The notes below the pieces were generated by a model, which saw nothing but the letters and a program-made list of their open reading frames with translations, was not told the DNA's origin and did not search any database. Shown in pieces: positions 1 to 7,388 of a stretch of DNA of 64,000 nucleotides (within the stretch, counting starts at the first letter, position 1; every line of letters begins with the position of its first letter). The position numbers and the translations under genes were made by a program. The stretch covers positions 3,297,581 to 3,361,580 of the forward strand of contig NZ_JAHTIK010000001.1 of assembly GCF_025655475.1 (NCBI RefSeq). The letters run 5' to 3'. The DNA is from Kitasatospora sp. DSM 101779. Its GTDB lineage: Bacteria; Actinomycetota; Actinomycetes; Streptomycetales; Streptomycetaceae.

Positions 1-323
1 GGGCCGGGCAGGGCAGGGCCCGGCGGCCGGGCAGGGCCGGGCCGGAGTCGAACCCGGTCGCGCGGCCTGCGGGACCGGGGCAATGGTGCCCCCGGCCGGG
101 TGCCCGGCGGAGCCGGGTGGGTCGGCGAGCGCACGGATCCAAGGGGCGCACAGTGCCACGCTTCGTGCGCCCTGTGCTCGCGCCGCCACCACCGTCAACA
201 CTGGTGGTGGCGGCGCGATCATCGTGTCCGGGCGCGACTCCCCACGGGCGCGCCCTCCCCCACCACCCAGGGGCGCCGCCGCGCTGGGCACAGCGCGACA
301 CGACCGAGACGGGGAGACGGGCG
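1..323. other. GC-rich intergenic stretch, no gene seen
   Basis: The first ~50 bases are low-complexity runs of GGGCCGGGC/GGCAGGGC. A T-loop-like GGAGTCGAACC (46-56) hints at a tRNA on the minus strand, but flanking arms do not pair into a cloverleaf. The rest is the 5' region of the phosphatase at 324. I see no supported gene here. Confidence 0.5.
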
Positions 324-1085
324 ATGGCAGAGGCCGGCACCATCCTGAACGGGCACCGCACCGAACGCGAGGACAGCCGCCCGCTGCCCTCCGTCCTGAT
401 CGCCACCCGGCACGGCGAGTCCGTCGCCAACGTCGAGTTCCGGCTGGCCGAGGAGACCGGTGCCCTGACCGTCCCGATCAACAGCCGCGACGCCGACATC
501 CCGCTCTCCCTGCACGGGCAGGCACAGGCGCAGGCGCTCGGCCGCTGGTGGGCCGAGCTGCCCGCCACGGACCGGCCGCGGGCGGTGTGGTGCTCCCCGT
601 ACGTCCGCACCACGGAGACCGCGCGGATCGCCGTGGCACAGGCCTCCGGACTGGGGGCGGTGCCGGTGGGCGTCCCGGTGCGGTACGACGAGCGGTTGAG
701 GGACAGAGAACTCGGCGTGCTGGAGATGCTCACCCGGGCCGCCATCGAGAAGGAGCACCCTGCGGAGGCCGCACGGCGGCGACGGATGGGCGAGCTGTAC
801 TACCGGCCGCCCGGCGGTGAGTCGTGGCTGGACGTGGCGCTGCGGGTGCGGGGGGTGCTGCGGGACCTCTGCGAAGAGGAGGCGGGACGGCCCGTCCTGG
901 TGGTTGCGCACGACTGCACGGTGCTGATGCTCCGGCACATCCTGGACCGACTCACCGAGGCACAGCTGCTCGCCCTGGAGCCCGTCCGCAACTGCTCGAC
1001 CAGTCTGTGGCGCGCCTCGGACGGCCGGCTGCACCCGGACTTCTGGAACACCACCGACCACCTGCCGGGCGGCCGGGCCGGGTAG
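324..1085 (+). CDS. Histidine phosphatase (phosphoglycerate mutase-like) family protein
   Basis: A 253-residue cytoplasmic protein of the histidine phosphatase superfamily, which removes phosphate from sugar phosphates, nucleotides or phosphoproteins through a phosphohistidine. The RHGES motif (R29, H30, E32) carries the nucleophilic His; SPYVRTTETA (91-100) is the family's second conserved block, and AHD at 195-197 supplies the second catalytic His, so all key residues are present. An open frame continues upstream to 117, but ATG 324 places the RHG motif about 30 residues in, as is usual, and the upstream stretch is low-complexity. Single gene; nothing nearby indicates the substrate. The response regulator on the other strand ends 229 bp downstream. 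Confidence 0.85.
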   Translation: MAEAGTILNGHRTEREDSRPLPSVLIATRHGESVANVEFRLAEETGALTVPINSRDADIPLSLHGQAQAQALGRWWAELPATDRPRAVWCSPYVRTTETARIAVAQASGLGAVPVGVPVRYDERLRDRELGVLEMLTRAAIEKEHPAEAARRRRMGELYYRPPGGESWLDVALRVRGVLRDLCEEEAGRPVLVVAHDCTVLMLRHILDRLTEAQLLALEPVRNCSTSLWRASDGRLHPDFWNTTDHLPGGRAG

Positions 1086-1314
1086 CCGCGCCGGGTAGCC
1101 GCGCCGGATAGCCGGGCCCGGTGGCCGAGCGGGCTGGCCGGACAGCAGGGCTGGGTGGCGGGACAGCCGGGCAGGGTGGCGGCGCTGCCGAGCCGGGTGG
1201 CCAGGCAGCCGCGACGGGTGGCCGGACAGCAGGGCCGGGACCGCGACGGGTGGCCGGACAGCAGGGCCGGGGCCGCGCCGGGTGGGCCGAGCAGGCGAGC
1301 CGGCGCGCGGGTGG
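1086..1314. repeat. Degenerate GCCGGGTGGCCGGACAGCAG minisatellite
   Basis: The gap between two convergent genes is filled by degenerate copies of a roughly 20-30 bp unit built from GCCGGGTGGC and CCGGACAGCAGG. Examples are at 1154-1164, 1190-1206, 1217-1233 and 1249-1265. Frames through it are open on both strands only because it lacks A/T-rich triplets; no gene is supported. Confidence 0.7.
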
Positions 1315-1944
1315 TCATCGCAGCAGGCGGCGCTCCTTGGCGGTGGCGACGGCGCCGGCGCGGGTGTCGACGCCGAGCTTGTCGTAGATCCGGCTGAGGT
1401 GGGTCTTGACGGTCGCCTCGCTGATGAACAGGGCACGTGCGATCTCCCGGTTGCCCAGTCCTTCGGAGAGCCGGGCGAGGATCTCCTGTTCGCGGTCGGT
1501 GAGCCGGGGGGCGGGGGCCCGCATCTGGGCCATCACCCGGCTCGCCACCGGCGGCGAGAGCACCGTGCGGCCGGCGGCTGCCGCGTGGACGGCGGCGAAC
1601 AGCTCTTCCGGGCGCTCGGCCTTGAGCAGGTAGCCGGTGGCCCCGGCGTCGATGGCGCGGGTGATGTCGGCGTCGGTGTCGAAGGTGGTGAGGACGAGGA
1701 CGTACGGCCCGTCGGGGTCTGCGGTGATCCGCTTGGTGGCCTCGACGCCGTCGATGCCGCTGCCCAGTTGGAGGTCCATGAGGACCACTTGCGGTCGGAG
1801 CCGGGCGGCGAGGGTGACGGCCTCCTCGCCGCTGCCGGCCTCTCCGACCACCTCGATGTCGCCGGCGCTGGCGAGCAGCGCGAGCAGGCCCGCCCGGACA
1901 ACCGTGTGGTCGTCGCAGACGAGGAGCCGAACCGGCGGGTTCAT
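1315..1944 (-). CDS. NarL/FixJ-type response regulator (SenR-like)
   Basis: A 209-residue transcription factor with a receiver domain (about 1-120) and a LuxR-type helix-turn-helix (about 145-205, with TDREQEIL and ISEATVKTHLSRIYDKL). The acidic pocket (D11, D12), phospho-acceptor D57 and conserved K108 are intact. Its start overlaps the stop of the upstream kinase gene by 4 bp (ATGA), so the two are translationally coupled partners. Divergent from the pair lies a secreted HbpS/GlcG-domain protein. In Streptomyces reticuli the SenS/SenR system is controlled by a secreted haem-binding HbpS, and SenR regulates redox genes; this locus has the same three components. Equivalence to SenR is inferred from context. 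Confidence 0.9.
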   Translation of the reverse strand: MNPPVRLLVCDDHTVVRAGLLALLASAGDIEVVGEAGSGEEAVTLAARLRPQVVLMDLQLGSGIDGVEATKRITADPDGPYVLVLTTFDTDADITRAIDAGATGYLLKAERPEELFAAVHAAAAGRTVLSPPVASRVMAQMRAPAPRLTDREQEILARLSEGLGNREIARALFISEATVKTHLSRIYDKLGVDTRAGAVATAKERRLLR

Positions 1945-3329
1945 CCCGGCCTCCCGGTGTGCAGGGGAACGGCGGCGGAGAGCACGGTGCCCTCGCCGGG
2001 GGTGCTCTCGACGGTGAGGGTGCCGCCAAGCTGGCGCAGTCTGGCCCGCATGGCGGGCAGTCCATGGCCGCGGGAGGCGGTGGCCCCGGAGGTGTCCAGG
2101 GGCAGGCCGCGGCCGTTGTCGGCTATGTCGAGCACGGCCTGGTCACCGAGGTAGGAGAGGGTGAGGGCGGCGGCCGAGGCGTCGGCGTGCTCGCGGACGT
2201 TCGCAAGGGCGCCCTGTGCTATCCGCAGTAGGGCTGCCTGGGCGGCGGGCGGCAGCGGGACGGGCGTGCCGTCGAGGTGGAAGCGGACGGGCAGGCCTGT
2301 CTCGGCGCTCTCTCGGTCGGCGAGGGCCCGCAGGGCGTGGTCGAGCCCGCCGCCGTCGGCCAGCTCGGCCGGAGCGAGGTCGTGGACGAAGCGGCGGGCC
2401 TCGGCGAGGTTGCGGCCGGTGACGGCGGCGGCCGTACGGACGTGGCGGCGGGCCGTGTCCGGGTCGGTGTCCCAGGTGCGGTCGGCGGCCTGGAGGAGCA
2501 TCTGCTGACTGGATAGGCCCTGGGCGAGGGTGTCGTGGATCTCCATGGCGAGGCGTTCCCGTTCGGCGAGGGTGCCCTCGCGGCGCTCGGTGGAGGCGAG
2601 GTCGCGACGGGTGCGGACGAGGTCGTCGACGAGCGCCCGTTGCCGGGCGGTCTGTCTCCGCATGGTGAGGAAGACCGCGGTGGCGAGGGCCGCGACGGTG
2701 GGCGGCAGGATCAGCAGGGTGGCGTCGGCCTGACCGGGCAGCCGCGCCTGGCCGACGGTGACCAGCGCGGTGAGCGCGGCGACCAGCGGGAGCGCGGCCT
2801 TGGTGGGCAGGGTCCGCAGCGCGGTGTAGACCAGCGGAACGGCGCACCAGGCGAAGCTGGGCGCCATCAGGACGAGGACCACCCAGAGGGCGACGACCAG
2901 CGCGAGGGCTGCTGCCGCGGTACGGCTGCGGCGGGTGGCGTACCTGGCGGTGCGACCGTCGGCCGGGCCGTCGGCCGGGCCGTCGGCCGGGCCGGGGCTG
3001 CCGCCGCCGGCCCGGGTGGCGATGTCGGGGGCGGCGATGTCGGGAGCGGCCCCGTCGACGCGGTCGGCCCCGTCGGCGCGGTCGGCGCAGTCGGCCTCAC
3101 CCGCGCCCGGGGCGCCCCTGCGGGGCGGGGCGAGCAGCCGGGAGCCGGTGAGCTGGGCGGCGGCGAGGGCAGCGGAGAGGCCGATCACCCAGGGGGTGGC
3201 CGGGCTGTCCGGGTGGTGGGTGAGGAAGCGGCTGAGGGACCCGACGAGGAGCAGCAGAAAGGCCGCGTCGAGGACGAGCGCGAGGCGGCGCTCGTCGGTG
3301 TCGGCGTCGTTGCGCTGCGGCGGTCGCAC
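1941..3329 (-). CDS. Membrane sensor histidine kinase, HisKA_3 type (SenS-like)
   Basis: A 462-residue sensor kinase. The N-terminal half has about five hydrophobic segments (near 17-36, 46-62, 138-156, 178-194, 205-222). The second and third are separated by a long polar linker (about 70-135) containing ADGADRVDGA and GPADGPADGPADG repeats, probably extracytoplasmic. The dimerisation box ERLAMEIHDTLAQGLSSQQM carries the phospho-accepting H265 of the HisKA_3 family. An ATP-binding domain follows (N-box near 370-385, DNGRGLPLD near 418). Five membrane segments, NarL-type partner and divergent HbpS-type gene match SenS of S. reticuli, whose activity is modulated outside the cell by HbpS. The repeat-rich linker is unusual and could be the contact region or a variable insertion. 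Confidence 0.88.
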   Translation of the reverse strand: MRPPQRNDADTDERRLALVLDAAFLLLLVGSLSRFLTHHPDSPATPWVIGLSAALAAAQLTGSRLLAPPRRGAPGAGEADCADRADGADRVDGAAPDIAAPDIATRAGGGSPGPADGPADGPADGRTARYATRRSRTAAAALALVVALWVVLVLMAPSFAWCAVPLVYTALRTLPTKAALPLVAALTALVTVGQARLPGQADATLLILPPTVAALATAVFLTMRRQTARQRALVDDLVRTRRDLASTERREGTLAERERLAMEIHDTLAQGLSSQQMLLQAADRTWDTDPDTARRHVRTAAAVTGRNLAEARRFVHDLAPAELADGGGLDHALRALADRESAETGLPVRFHLDGTPVPLPPAAQAALLRIAQGALANVREHADASAAALTLSYLGDQAVLDIADNGRGLPLDTSGATASRGHGLPAMRARLRQLGGTLTVESTPGEGTVLSAAVPLHTGRPG

Positions 3330-3791
3330 GTGCTCCTCCTGTTCTGCCGCGCTGTGCTGACGGGCTCCGCTGTGTGGTGCGGGGCGGTTGGTTGGTCGGT
3401 CCGACGTGGCGGTGTGGGACGGCGCGCAGGCCCCCCGATGGGTGGGGCGCTGCGATGGCCGCGGCGCTCCGCGGACGGGGCGCTCCCATCGTCACCGGCC
3501 GGCAGTCACCGGCGCCCTCCGGCCGCCCTCCGACCGCCGGCGGACCGCCCGCCGGCCGCCGGCCGGCCGAGGACCGGGCCGCAAGGACCGGTCACGAACC
3601 GGCCGTGGCCTGGTTCGGATTCTTGCCGGTCCACCGGCGCCACACATCGGCCGATCGGTTGACCCAGGTGTCCTCCATCATGCCTGCGGAGACCAGCCGG
3701 GACGCCGACGCGGTGGAGGGGGTGCGGCCCTGAGGATCGATGTGGAGTCCGTGCCGCAGGGGCCGGACCGGTGATTCGCCGAGGAGTCGGA
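3330..3791. promoter_or_regulatory. Divergent control region between kinase operon and HbpS-type gene
   Basis: A 462-bp intergenic region that must hold both promoters. The only clear element is the ribosome binding site GAGGAG (3781-3786), 5 bp before ATG 3792. The segment 3530-3590 is a run of CCGGCCGCCGGCCGGCC-type palindromes. I found no confident -35/-10 pair or SenR-type repeat. Confidence 0.45.
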
Positions 3792-4352
3792 ATGAAGAGG
3801 ACGTCGATGCGGGCACGGGTGCTGGGCGGCGCTGTGGCGGTGGCCGCCCTGGGGGCGGGCACCTTCGGTGCGGTGGCGGCGAGCGCGGAGACCCCTGGCG
3901 CCGCCGGCGCTCCCGCGGTGGCCCGTGCCGAGGTCGGTGGCAAGGGCGTGGTGTCCTCCTCGCACCTGTCGGTGGACGCCGCAACCAGGGCCGCGCTGGC
4001 GGCGATGGATGCAGCCGACAAGGGCGGCTACAAGGTCTCGGTCGCCGTGGTGGACCGCAACGGCAACACGATCGTGGCGCTGCGCGGCGACGGCGCCGGC
4101 CCGCAGTCGCCCGAGTCGGCGGAGCGGAAGGCCTTCACCGCGGTCTCCTGGAACGCCCCGACCTCCGAGCTGGCGAAGCGGCTGGCGCAGACGCCGAACC
4201 TGAAGGACATACCGGGCACCCTGTTCCTGGGCGGCGGTGCCCCGGTGCAGGCTAAGGGTGCGCCGGTGGCGGCCATCGGCGTTGCCGGTGCGCCGAGCGG
4301 CGACCTCGACGAGCAGTTCGCCCAGGCGGGCGTCGCCGCGCTGGGCAAGTAG
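3792..4352 (+). CDS. Secreted HbpS/GlcG-family haem-binding protein
   Basis: A 186-residue precursor. The N-terminus is a typical signal peptide (basic MKRTSMRARVL, then an Ala/Gly-rich core, cleavage likely after AASA near residue 31). The mature part is a GlcG/HbpS domain: SHLSVDAATRAALAAMDAAD, SVAVVDRNGNTIVALRGDGA and the C-terminal hallmark DLDEQFAQAGVAAL. HbpS of Streptomyces reticuli is an extracellular octameric haem- and iron-binding protein that tunes the SenS/SenR two-component system. This gene is divergent from a kinase/regulator pair of that type. Start: ATG 3792 has GAGGAG 5 bp upstream; GTG 3771 in the same frame lacks one. Haem binding here is inferred from family only. Confidence 0.85.
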   Translation: MKRTSMRARVLGGAVAVAALGAGTFGAVAASAETPGAAGAPAVARAEVGGKGVVSSSHLSVDAATRAALAAMDAADKGGYKVSVAVVDRNGNTIVALRGDGAGPQSPESAERKAFTAVSWNAPTSELAKRLAQTPNLKDIPGTLFLGGGAPVQAKGAPVAAIGVAGAPSGDLDEQFAQAGVAALGK

Positions 4353-4582
4353 CACCGGGGCTGCCACCAGCAGGCACTCCGACCCGCGACCTGCGCCCCG
4401 CGCCCCGCCTCCCGCGCCCCGCGCCCGGTCAGGCGGCCGCCGCCCTCCGTCCTACGTTCGCCCTGCCTGGGAGGCCGCGCCGGCCGCCCCACCACCACGT
4501 GCTCGCGCACCCCCTCACCTCGCCCGGACCACCCACCACGCCTTGGCACCCCCTCAAGCACGTTCCGCTGCGCGCACCTTCG

Positions 4583-5566
4583 CTACACCCCCGCCGCGAT
4601 CTCGGGGCTGGCGAACGCGCGGCGGTAGGCCTGCGGGGTGGTGCCGAGGCGGCGGGCGAAGTGGTGGCGGAGGGTGGCGGCGTTGCCGAAGCCGCAGCGG
4701 GCGGCGACGGCATCGATCGGCTCCGCGGTGCCCTCCAGGAGCCGCTGGGCGAGCAGCAGGCGCTGGCCGGTCAGCCAGCGGTGCGGGGTAGTGCCGGTCT
4801 CCTGCTGGAATCGCCGGGCGAAGGTCCGCGGGGACATGTGGGCGAGGGCGGCGAGCCGCTCCACGGTCGCTTCCTCGTCGAGGTGGTGGCGCATCCAGTC
4901 GAGGACGGGGGCGAGCGAGTCGACGCCGGGTTCGGGCAGCGGGCGGTTGACGAACTGGGCCTGGCCGCCCTCGCGGTGCGGGGCGACGACCATGCGCCGG
5001 GCGATGCCGCGGGCGACCTCGGCGCCCTGGACCTTGCGGACAAGGTGCAGGCAGGCGTCGATCCCTGCGGCGGTGCCCGCGGAGGTGATGACCGGGTCCT
5101 CGTCGACGTAAAGAACATCCGGTTCGATCGTGGTGAGCGGGAAGCGGCGGGCCATCTCGGCGGCGTGCTTCCAGTGGGTGGTGGAGCGCCGGCCGTCGAG
5201 GAGCCCGGCGGCGCCGAGCAGGAAGCTGCCGCTGCAGATGGACAGGGCACGGGCGCCGCCTTCGACGGCTGCCCGGAGGGCCGCGACGAGGGCGGGCGGG
5301 TACTCGTCGCGCAGGCCGGTGGCGGTGAGGACTATCAGGTCGGCCTGCGCGAGGCGTTCGGGCCCGTGCGGGACGTCGATGCTGAAGCCGGCATGGGTGC
5401 GCTTGGGTCCCGGCCGGTCCGAGGCGAGGGCGAACTCGTAGACGGGCAGCCCCTCCTCGCTGCGGTCGAGGCCGAACACCTCGCAGGCGACACCGAGTTC
5501 GAAGGGATGGACTTCCTCCAGCACGACGGCGACCACGTTCTTCAGCACGGATTCGGGCTTCGGCAT
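4583..5566 (-). CDS. GlxA-type AraC-family transcriptional regulator
   Basis: A 327-residue regulator with an N-terminal DJ-1/PfpI-like (class I glutamine amidotransferase-like) domain (about 8-195), including the nucleophile-elbow-like SICSGSFLLGAAGLL with C111, and two AraC helix-turn-helix motifs (about 220-320; MSPRTFARRF and CGFGNAATLRHHF). This GlxA/FtrA architecture is abundant in Streptomyces; the N-terminal domain usually senses rather than catalyses. The frame runs further upstream, but MPKPESVLKNVVAVVL at 5566 matches the usual start just before the first strand, with GGAG close upstream. Divergent from a small membrane ORF and a GNAT gene, possible targets. The 230 bp between its stop and the HbpS-type gene shows nothing recognisable. 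Confidence 0.88.
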   Translation of the reverse strand: MPKPESVLKNVVAVVLEEVHPFELGVACEVFGLDRSEEGLPVYEFALASDRPGPKRTHAGFSIDVPHGPERLAQADLIVLTATGLRDEYPPALVAALRAAVEGGARALSICSGSFLLGAAGLLDGRRSTTHWKHAAEMARRFPLTTIEPDVLYVDEDPVITSAGTAAGIDACLHLVRKVQGAEVARGIARRMVVAPHREGGQAQFVNRPLPEPGVDSLAPVLDWMRHHLDEEATVERLAALAHMSPRTFARRFQQETGTTPHRWLTGQRLLLAQRLLEGTAEPIDAVAARCGFGNAATLRHHFARRLGTTPQAYRRAFASPEIAAGV

Positions 5567-5654
5567 GACTCCAGGATGAGCCTTGGCAGTAATTCGATGC
5601 AAGGGGGCATTCCTGCCACTCGTCGTACTCCCGACCGGCCTGGAGAGTAGTGGC

Positions 5655-6077
5655 ATGACTTCCACCGTGTTCGAGAACGCCATCGCCCTCTCCGTCTTCG
5701 TCGGCGTGTTCGCCCTGATCGGGGCCGTCGTCGGCCGGGATCTCGACCGCACCGGTCGGCACGGCCGCGACAACTGGCACCGCCCCGGCGGCTATCCGGC
5801 CGATCCGTCCGTCCCCGATCGACTGCACCGACCCCCGGCCACCCGGTTCCACGTCACGGAAGGCAGACTGGACGGATGGACGTCGTCATCCGCCGCGCCC
5901 GCGAACGGGATCTCGAACCGGCCGGCGAGCTCTCGGTCGAGGTCTACGTCGGTGACGGCTTCAGCCTCGCCGGCGGGCCGTACTCCGGACTTCTCCGCGA
6001 CACCCGCCGCCGCAACGAGGAGGCAGAGCTCCTCGTCGCTGTCGACGCCCAGGACGAGCATGTGCTCGGCTGCGTGA
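5655..6077 (+). CDS. Small membrane protein whose frame overruns the next gene
   Basis: ATG 5655 has a good ribosome binding site (GGAGAG, 7 bp upstream). Residues 1-30 form one hydrophobic helix (ENAIALSVFVGVFALIGAVVG), followed by a polar R/D/H-rich segment to about residue 70. After that the frame runs 200 bp into the acetyltransferase gene in a different frame and becomes Ser/Ala/Arg-rich shadow sequence before stopping at 6077. Either the protein really has this 140-residue form, or an earlier stop was lost by mutation or sequencing error. No family recognised. Confidence applies to the N-terminal part. Confidence 0.4.
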   Translation: MTSTVFENAIALSVFVGVFALIGAVVGRDLDRTGRHGRDNWHRPGGYPADPSVPDRLHRPPATRFHVTEGRLDGWTSSSAAPANGISNRPASSRSRSTSVTASASPAGRTPDFSATPAAATRRQSSSSLSTPRTSMCSAA

Positions 6078-6370
6078 CCTTCGCGGTGGGCGGTACGGCC
6101 TGGGCCGACATCTCGCAGCCGGACGAGGGGGAGATCCGGATGCTGGCGGTCGCCCGGGCCGCCCGCGGCCGCGGCGTCGGCTCCGCCCTCGTCCAGGCCG
6201 CGATGGACCGCAGCCGCGAACTGGGCCTGGCCGGCATGGCCTTCTCCACCCGTCCGGACATGACGGACGCCCATCGGGTCTACGAACGGCTCGGCTTCCG
6301 CCGCGCCCCCGAGCGGGACTGGGCCCCGATGCCCGGCATCGACCTGATGGTCTACGCCCTGACGTTCTGA
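5876..6370 (+). CDS. GNAT-family N-acetyltransferase
   Basis: A 164-residue acyl-CoA-dependent acetyltransferase. It opens with the IRRARERDLEPAGEL strand-helix common to GNATs. The acetyl-CoA-binding motif A follows the central strand (IRMLAVARAARGRGVGSALV), with the R-G-R-G-V-G pyrophosphate loop, and YERLGFRRAP near the C-terminus is the usual motif B end. Length is normal for a single-domain member. The substrate cannot be inferred. It overlaps the small membrane ORF by 202 bp out of frame, and its own ribosome binding site is weak, so translation may depend on that upstream ORF. Confidence 0.85.
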   Translation: MDVVIRRARERDLEPAGELSVEVYVGDGFSLAGGPYSGLLRDTRRRNEEAELLVAVDAQDEHVLGCVTFAVGGTAWADISQPDEGEIRMLAVARAARGRGVGSALVQAAMDRSRELGLAGMAFSTRPDMTDAHRVYERLGFRRAPERDWAPMPGIDLMVYALTF

Positions 6371-6470
6371 CGAAGACGTTCCGAAGAAGCCCTTCCGGCG
6401 AAGGCGCTCTGCCGAAGCTCCTCGGACACCCGGCCCGGGACCGAGGCCCGCCTGGTCGCACCCGGGATCC

Positions 6471-6522
6471 GGACTCGTCGACCGGGATCCTCGACCGGAC
6501 TCGTCGACCGGGATCCTCGGCC
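6471..6522. repeat. Tandem 26-bp repeat, two copies
   Basis: Two adjacent 26-bp units (6471-6496 and 6497-6522) beginning GGACTCGTCGACCGGGATCC differ at one base. They sit 100 bp after the acetyltransferase stop, in a gene-free stretch from 6371 to the nrd promoter at about 7035. Confidence 0.9.
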
Positions 6523-6643
6523 GGCAGGCCGGCCACCCGCCAACCCCGCCACCGCCGTCGAATTGAAGACACAGGCAGTCAGGACACGGAGAACGCCTCA
6601 GGCCACTGGACCCGCCATTGCCGCGAGCAAACCCCCGCCCGGA

Positions 6644-6757
6644 AGCCGGACGCCACACCGACGTTGGACGCCCTACCGAGGCCGGACGCCCCACCGAGGT
6701 CGAAAACGCCACCGAGGCCGGGCGTCACACCCGTGCCGGACGCCACACCCGAGCCGG
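6644..6757. repeat. Degenerate GCCGGACGCCACACCGAG array
   Basis: About five to six decayed copies of an 18-22 bp unit (GCCGGACGCC then CACCGAG) lie head to tail. They give both strands open but compositionally odd frames. No protein family is seen and I treat the interval as non-coding. From 6758 to 7034 nothing else is recognisable. Confidence 0.7.
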
Positions 6758-7034
6758 GGACAGCACCTGAGGCCACGGTCCGGGCGGCAGGGCCGATGCC
6801 CCTCGTGCTGCGGGATTCGCCGCCCCCTGGGCCCCCGGCCACCCCGACCGACCTGGCGGTGCCCCCGTACCGTCGCTCATGACTGGAGATCGTAGGCCAT
6901 CCGGCGCGGCCCCCCTCCCGGGTGGTGGCCGTTCCGTGAGGGCGGCGCGGGGGCGACGGGTGGATCGGATGTGGCCGAGGTGTGCACGGCACGTCCGGCA
7001 GGGCTGCGCCAGCCACGGACGCGACACGCTACGT

Positions 7035-7081
7035 GCACAAGATATGGGGGCACATCAGGGAGACACCACAACATGTATGCT
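7035..7081 (+). promoter_or_regulatory. Candidate tandem NrdR boxes in the nrdAB promoter
   Basis: Two related 16-bp sequences, GCACAAGATATGGGGG (7035-7050) and CCACAACATGTATGCT (7066-7081), match the NrdR-box consensus ACACWATATATWGTGT at about 11 and 10 of 16 positions. They lie exactly 31 bp apart, about three helical turns, which is the spacing expected for tandem NrdR boxes. In Streptomyces coelicolor NrdR represses both reductase operons. The boxes immediately precede the cobalamin riboswitch, so they should overlap the promoter. The call rests on spacing plus partial matches. Confidence 0.6.
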
Positions 7082-7215
7082 CACTCTCGCTGTCGACGCA
7101 GGGGAACCCGGTGCGAGTCCGGGACTGCCCCGCAACGGTGAGCAGGCCCGTGAACGCCCGGGCCCGCGCAGTCCGAGGGCCTGCCGACGGTGTGCCACAG
7201 GCTTCCCCGCAGATG
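7078..7215 (+). promoter_or_regulatory. Adenosylcobalamin riboswitch upstream of nrdAB
   Basis: The conserved core is clear: GGGGAACCCGGTGCGAG, TCCGGGACTGCCCCGCAACGG, then the B12-box-like GCAGTCCGAGGGCCTGCCGACGG (about 7168-7191). These are the signature segments of the AdoCbl riboswitch in their usual order. A leader of about 170 bases separates it from the nrdA start and contains a short hairpin, CCCCCG/CGGGGG near 7326-7347, that may belong to the expression platform. In S. coelicolor a B12 riboswitch shuts off the class Ia nrdABS operon when B12 permits the B12-dependent class II enzyme. Exact ends are approximate. Confidence 0.92.
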
Positions 7216-7388
7216 CCATGAAGCACAGCTGTACGTCCGGGCCTCGCGGGTGGGCCGGGTGGCGACGCGCACCTCCGACACGGTCGGGTGTGCCGGTCCC
7301 CCCTGCCGCGCGCATGCCCGGACGCGCCCCCGGCCCACGGCTCGGGGGTGTCCGAAGCGTCCGCTGCCGCCACAGGAGAGAGTGCGCC

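Noticed and set aside
40-110. Possible tRNA on the minus strand (TTCGACT T-loop)
   Set aside because: The T-stem arms do not pair and no anticodon or acceptor stems can be formed.
117-323. Longer start for the histidine phosphatase
   Set aside because: The extra 69 residues are low-complexity and the RHG motif sits too far in; ATG 324 fits the family.
6579-7016. Open frame with repeated Gly/Val/Ala segments on the minus strand
   Set aside because: It is generated by the degenerate repeat array; no ribosome binding site or family resemblance.
6879-7388. N-terminal extension of NrdA back to 6879
   Set aside because: It would translate the NrdR box region and the cobalamin riboswitch; TTG 7389 has an AGGAG site.
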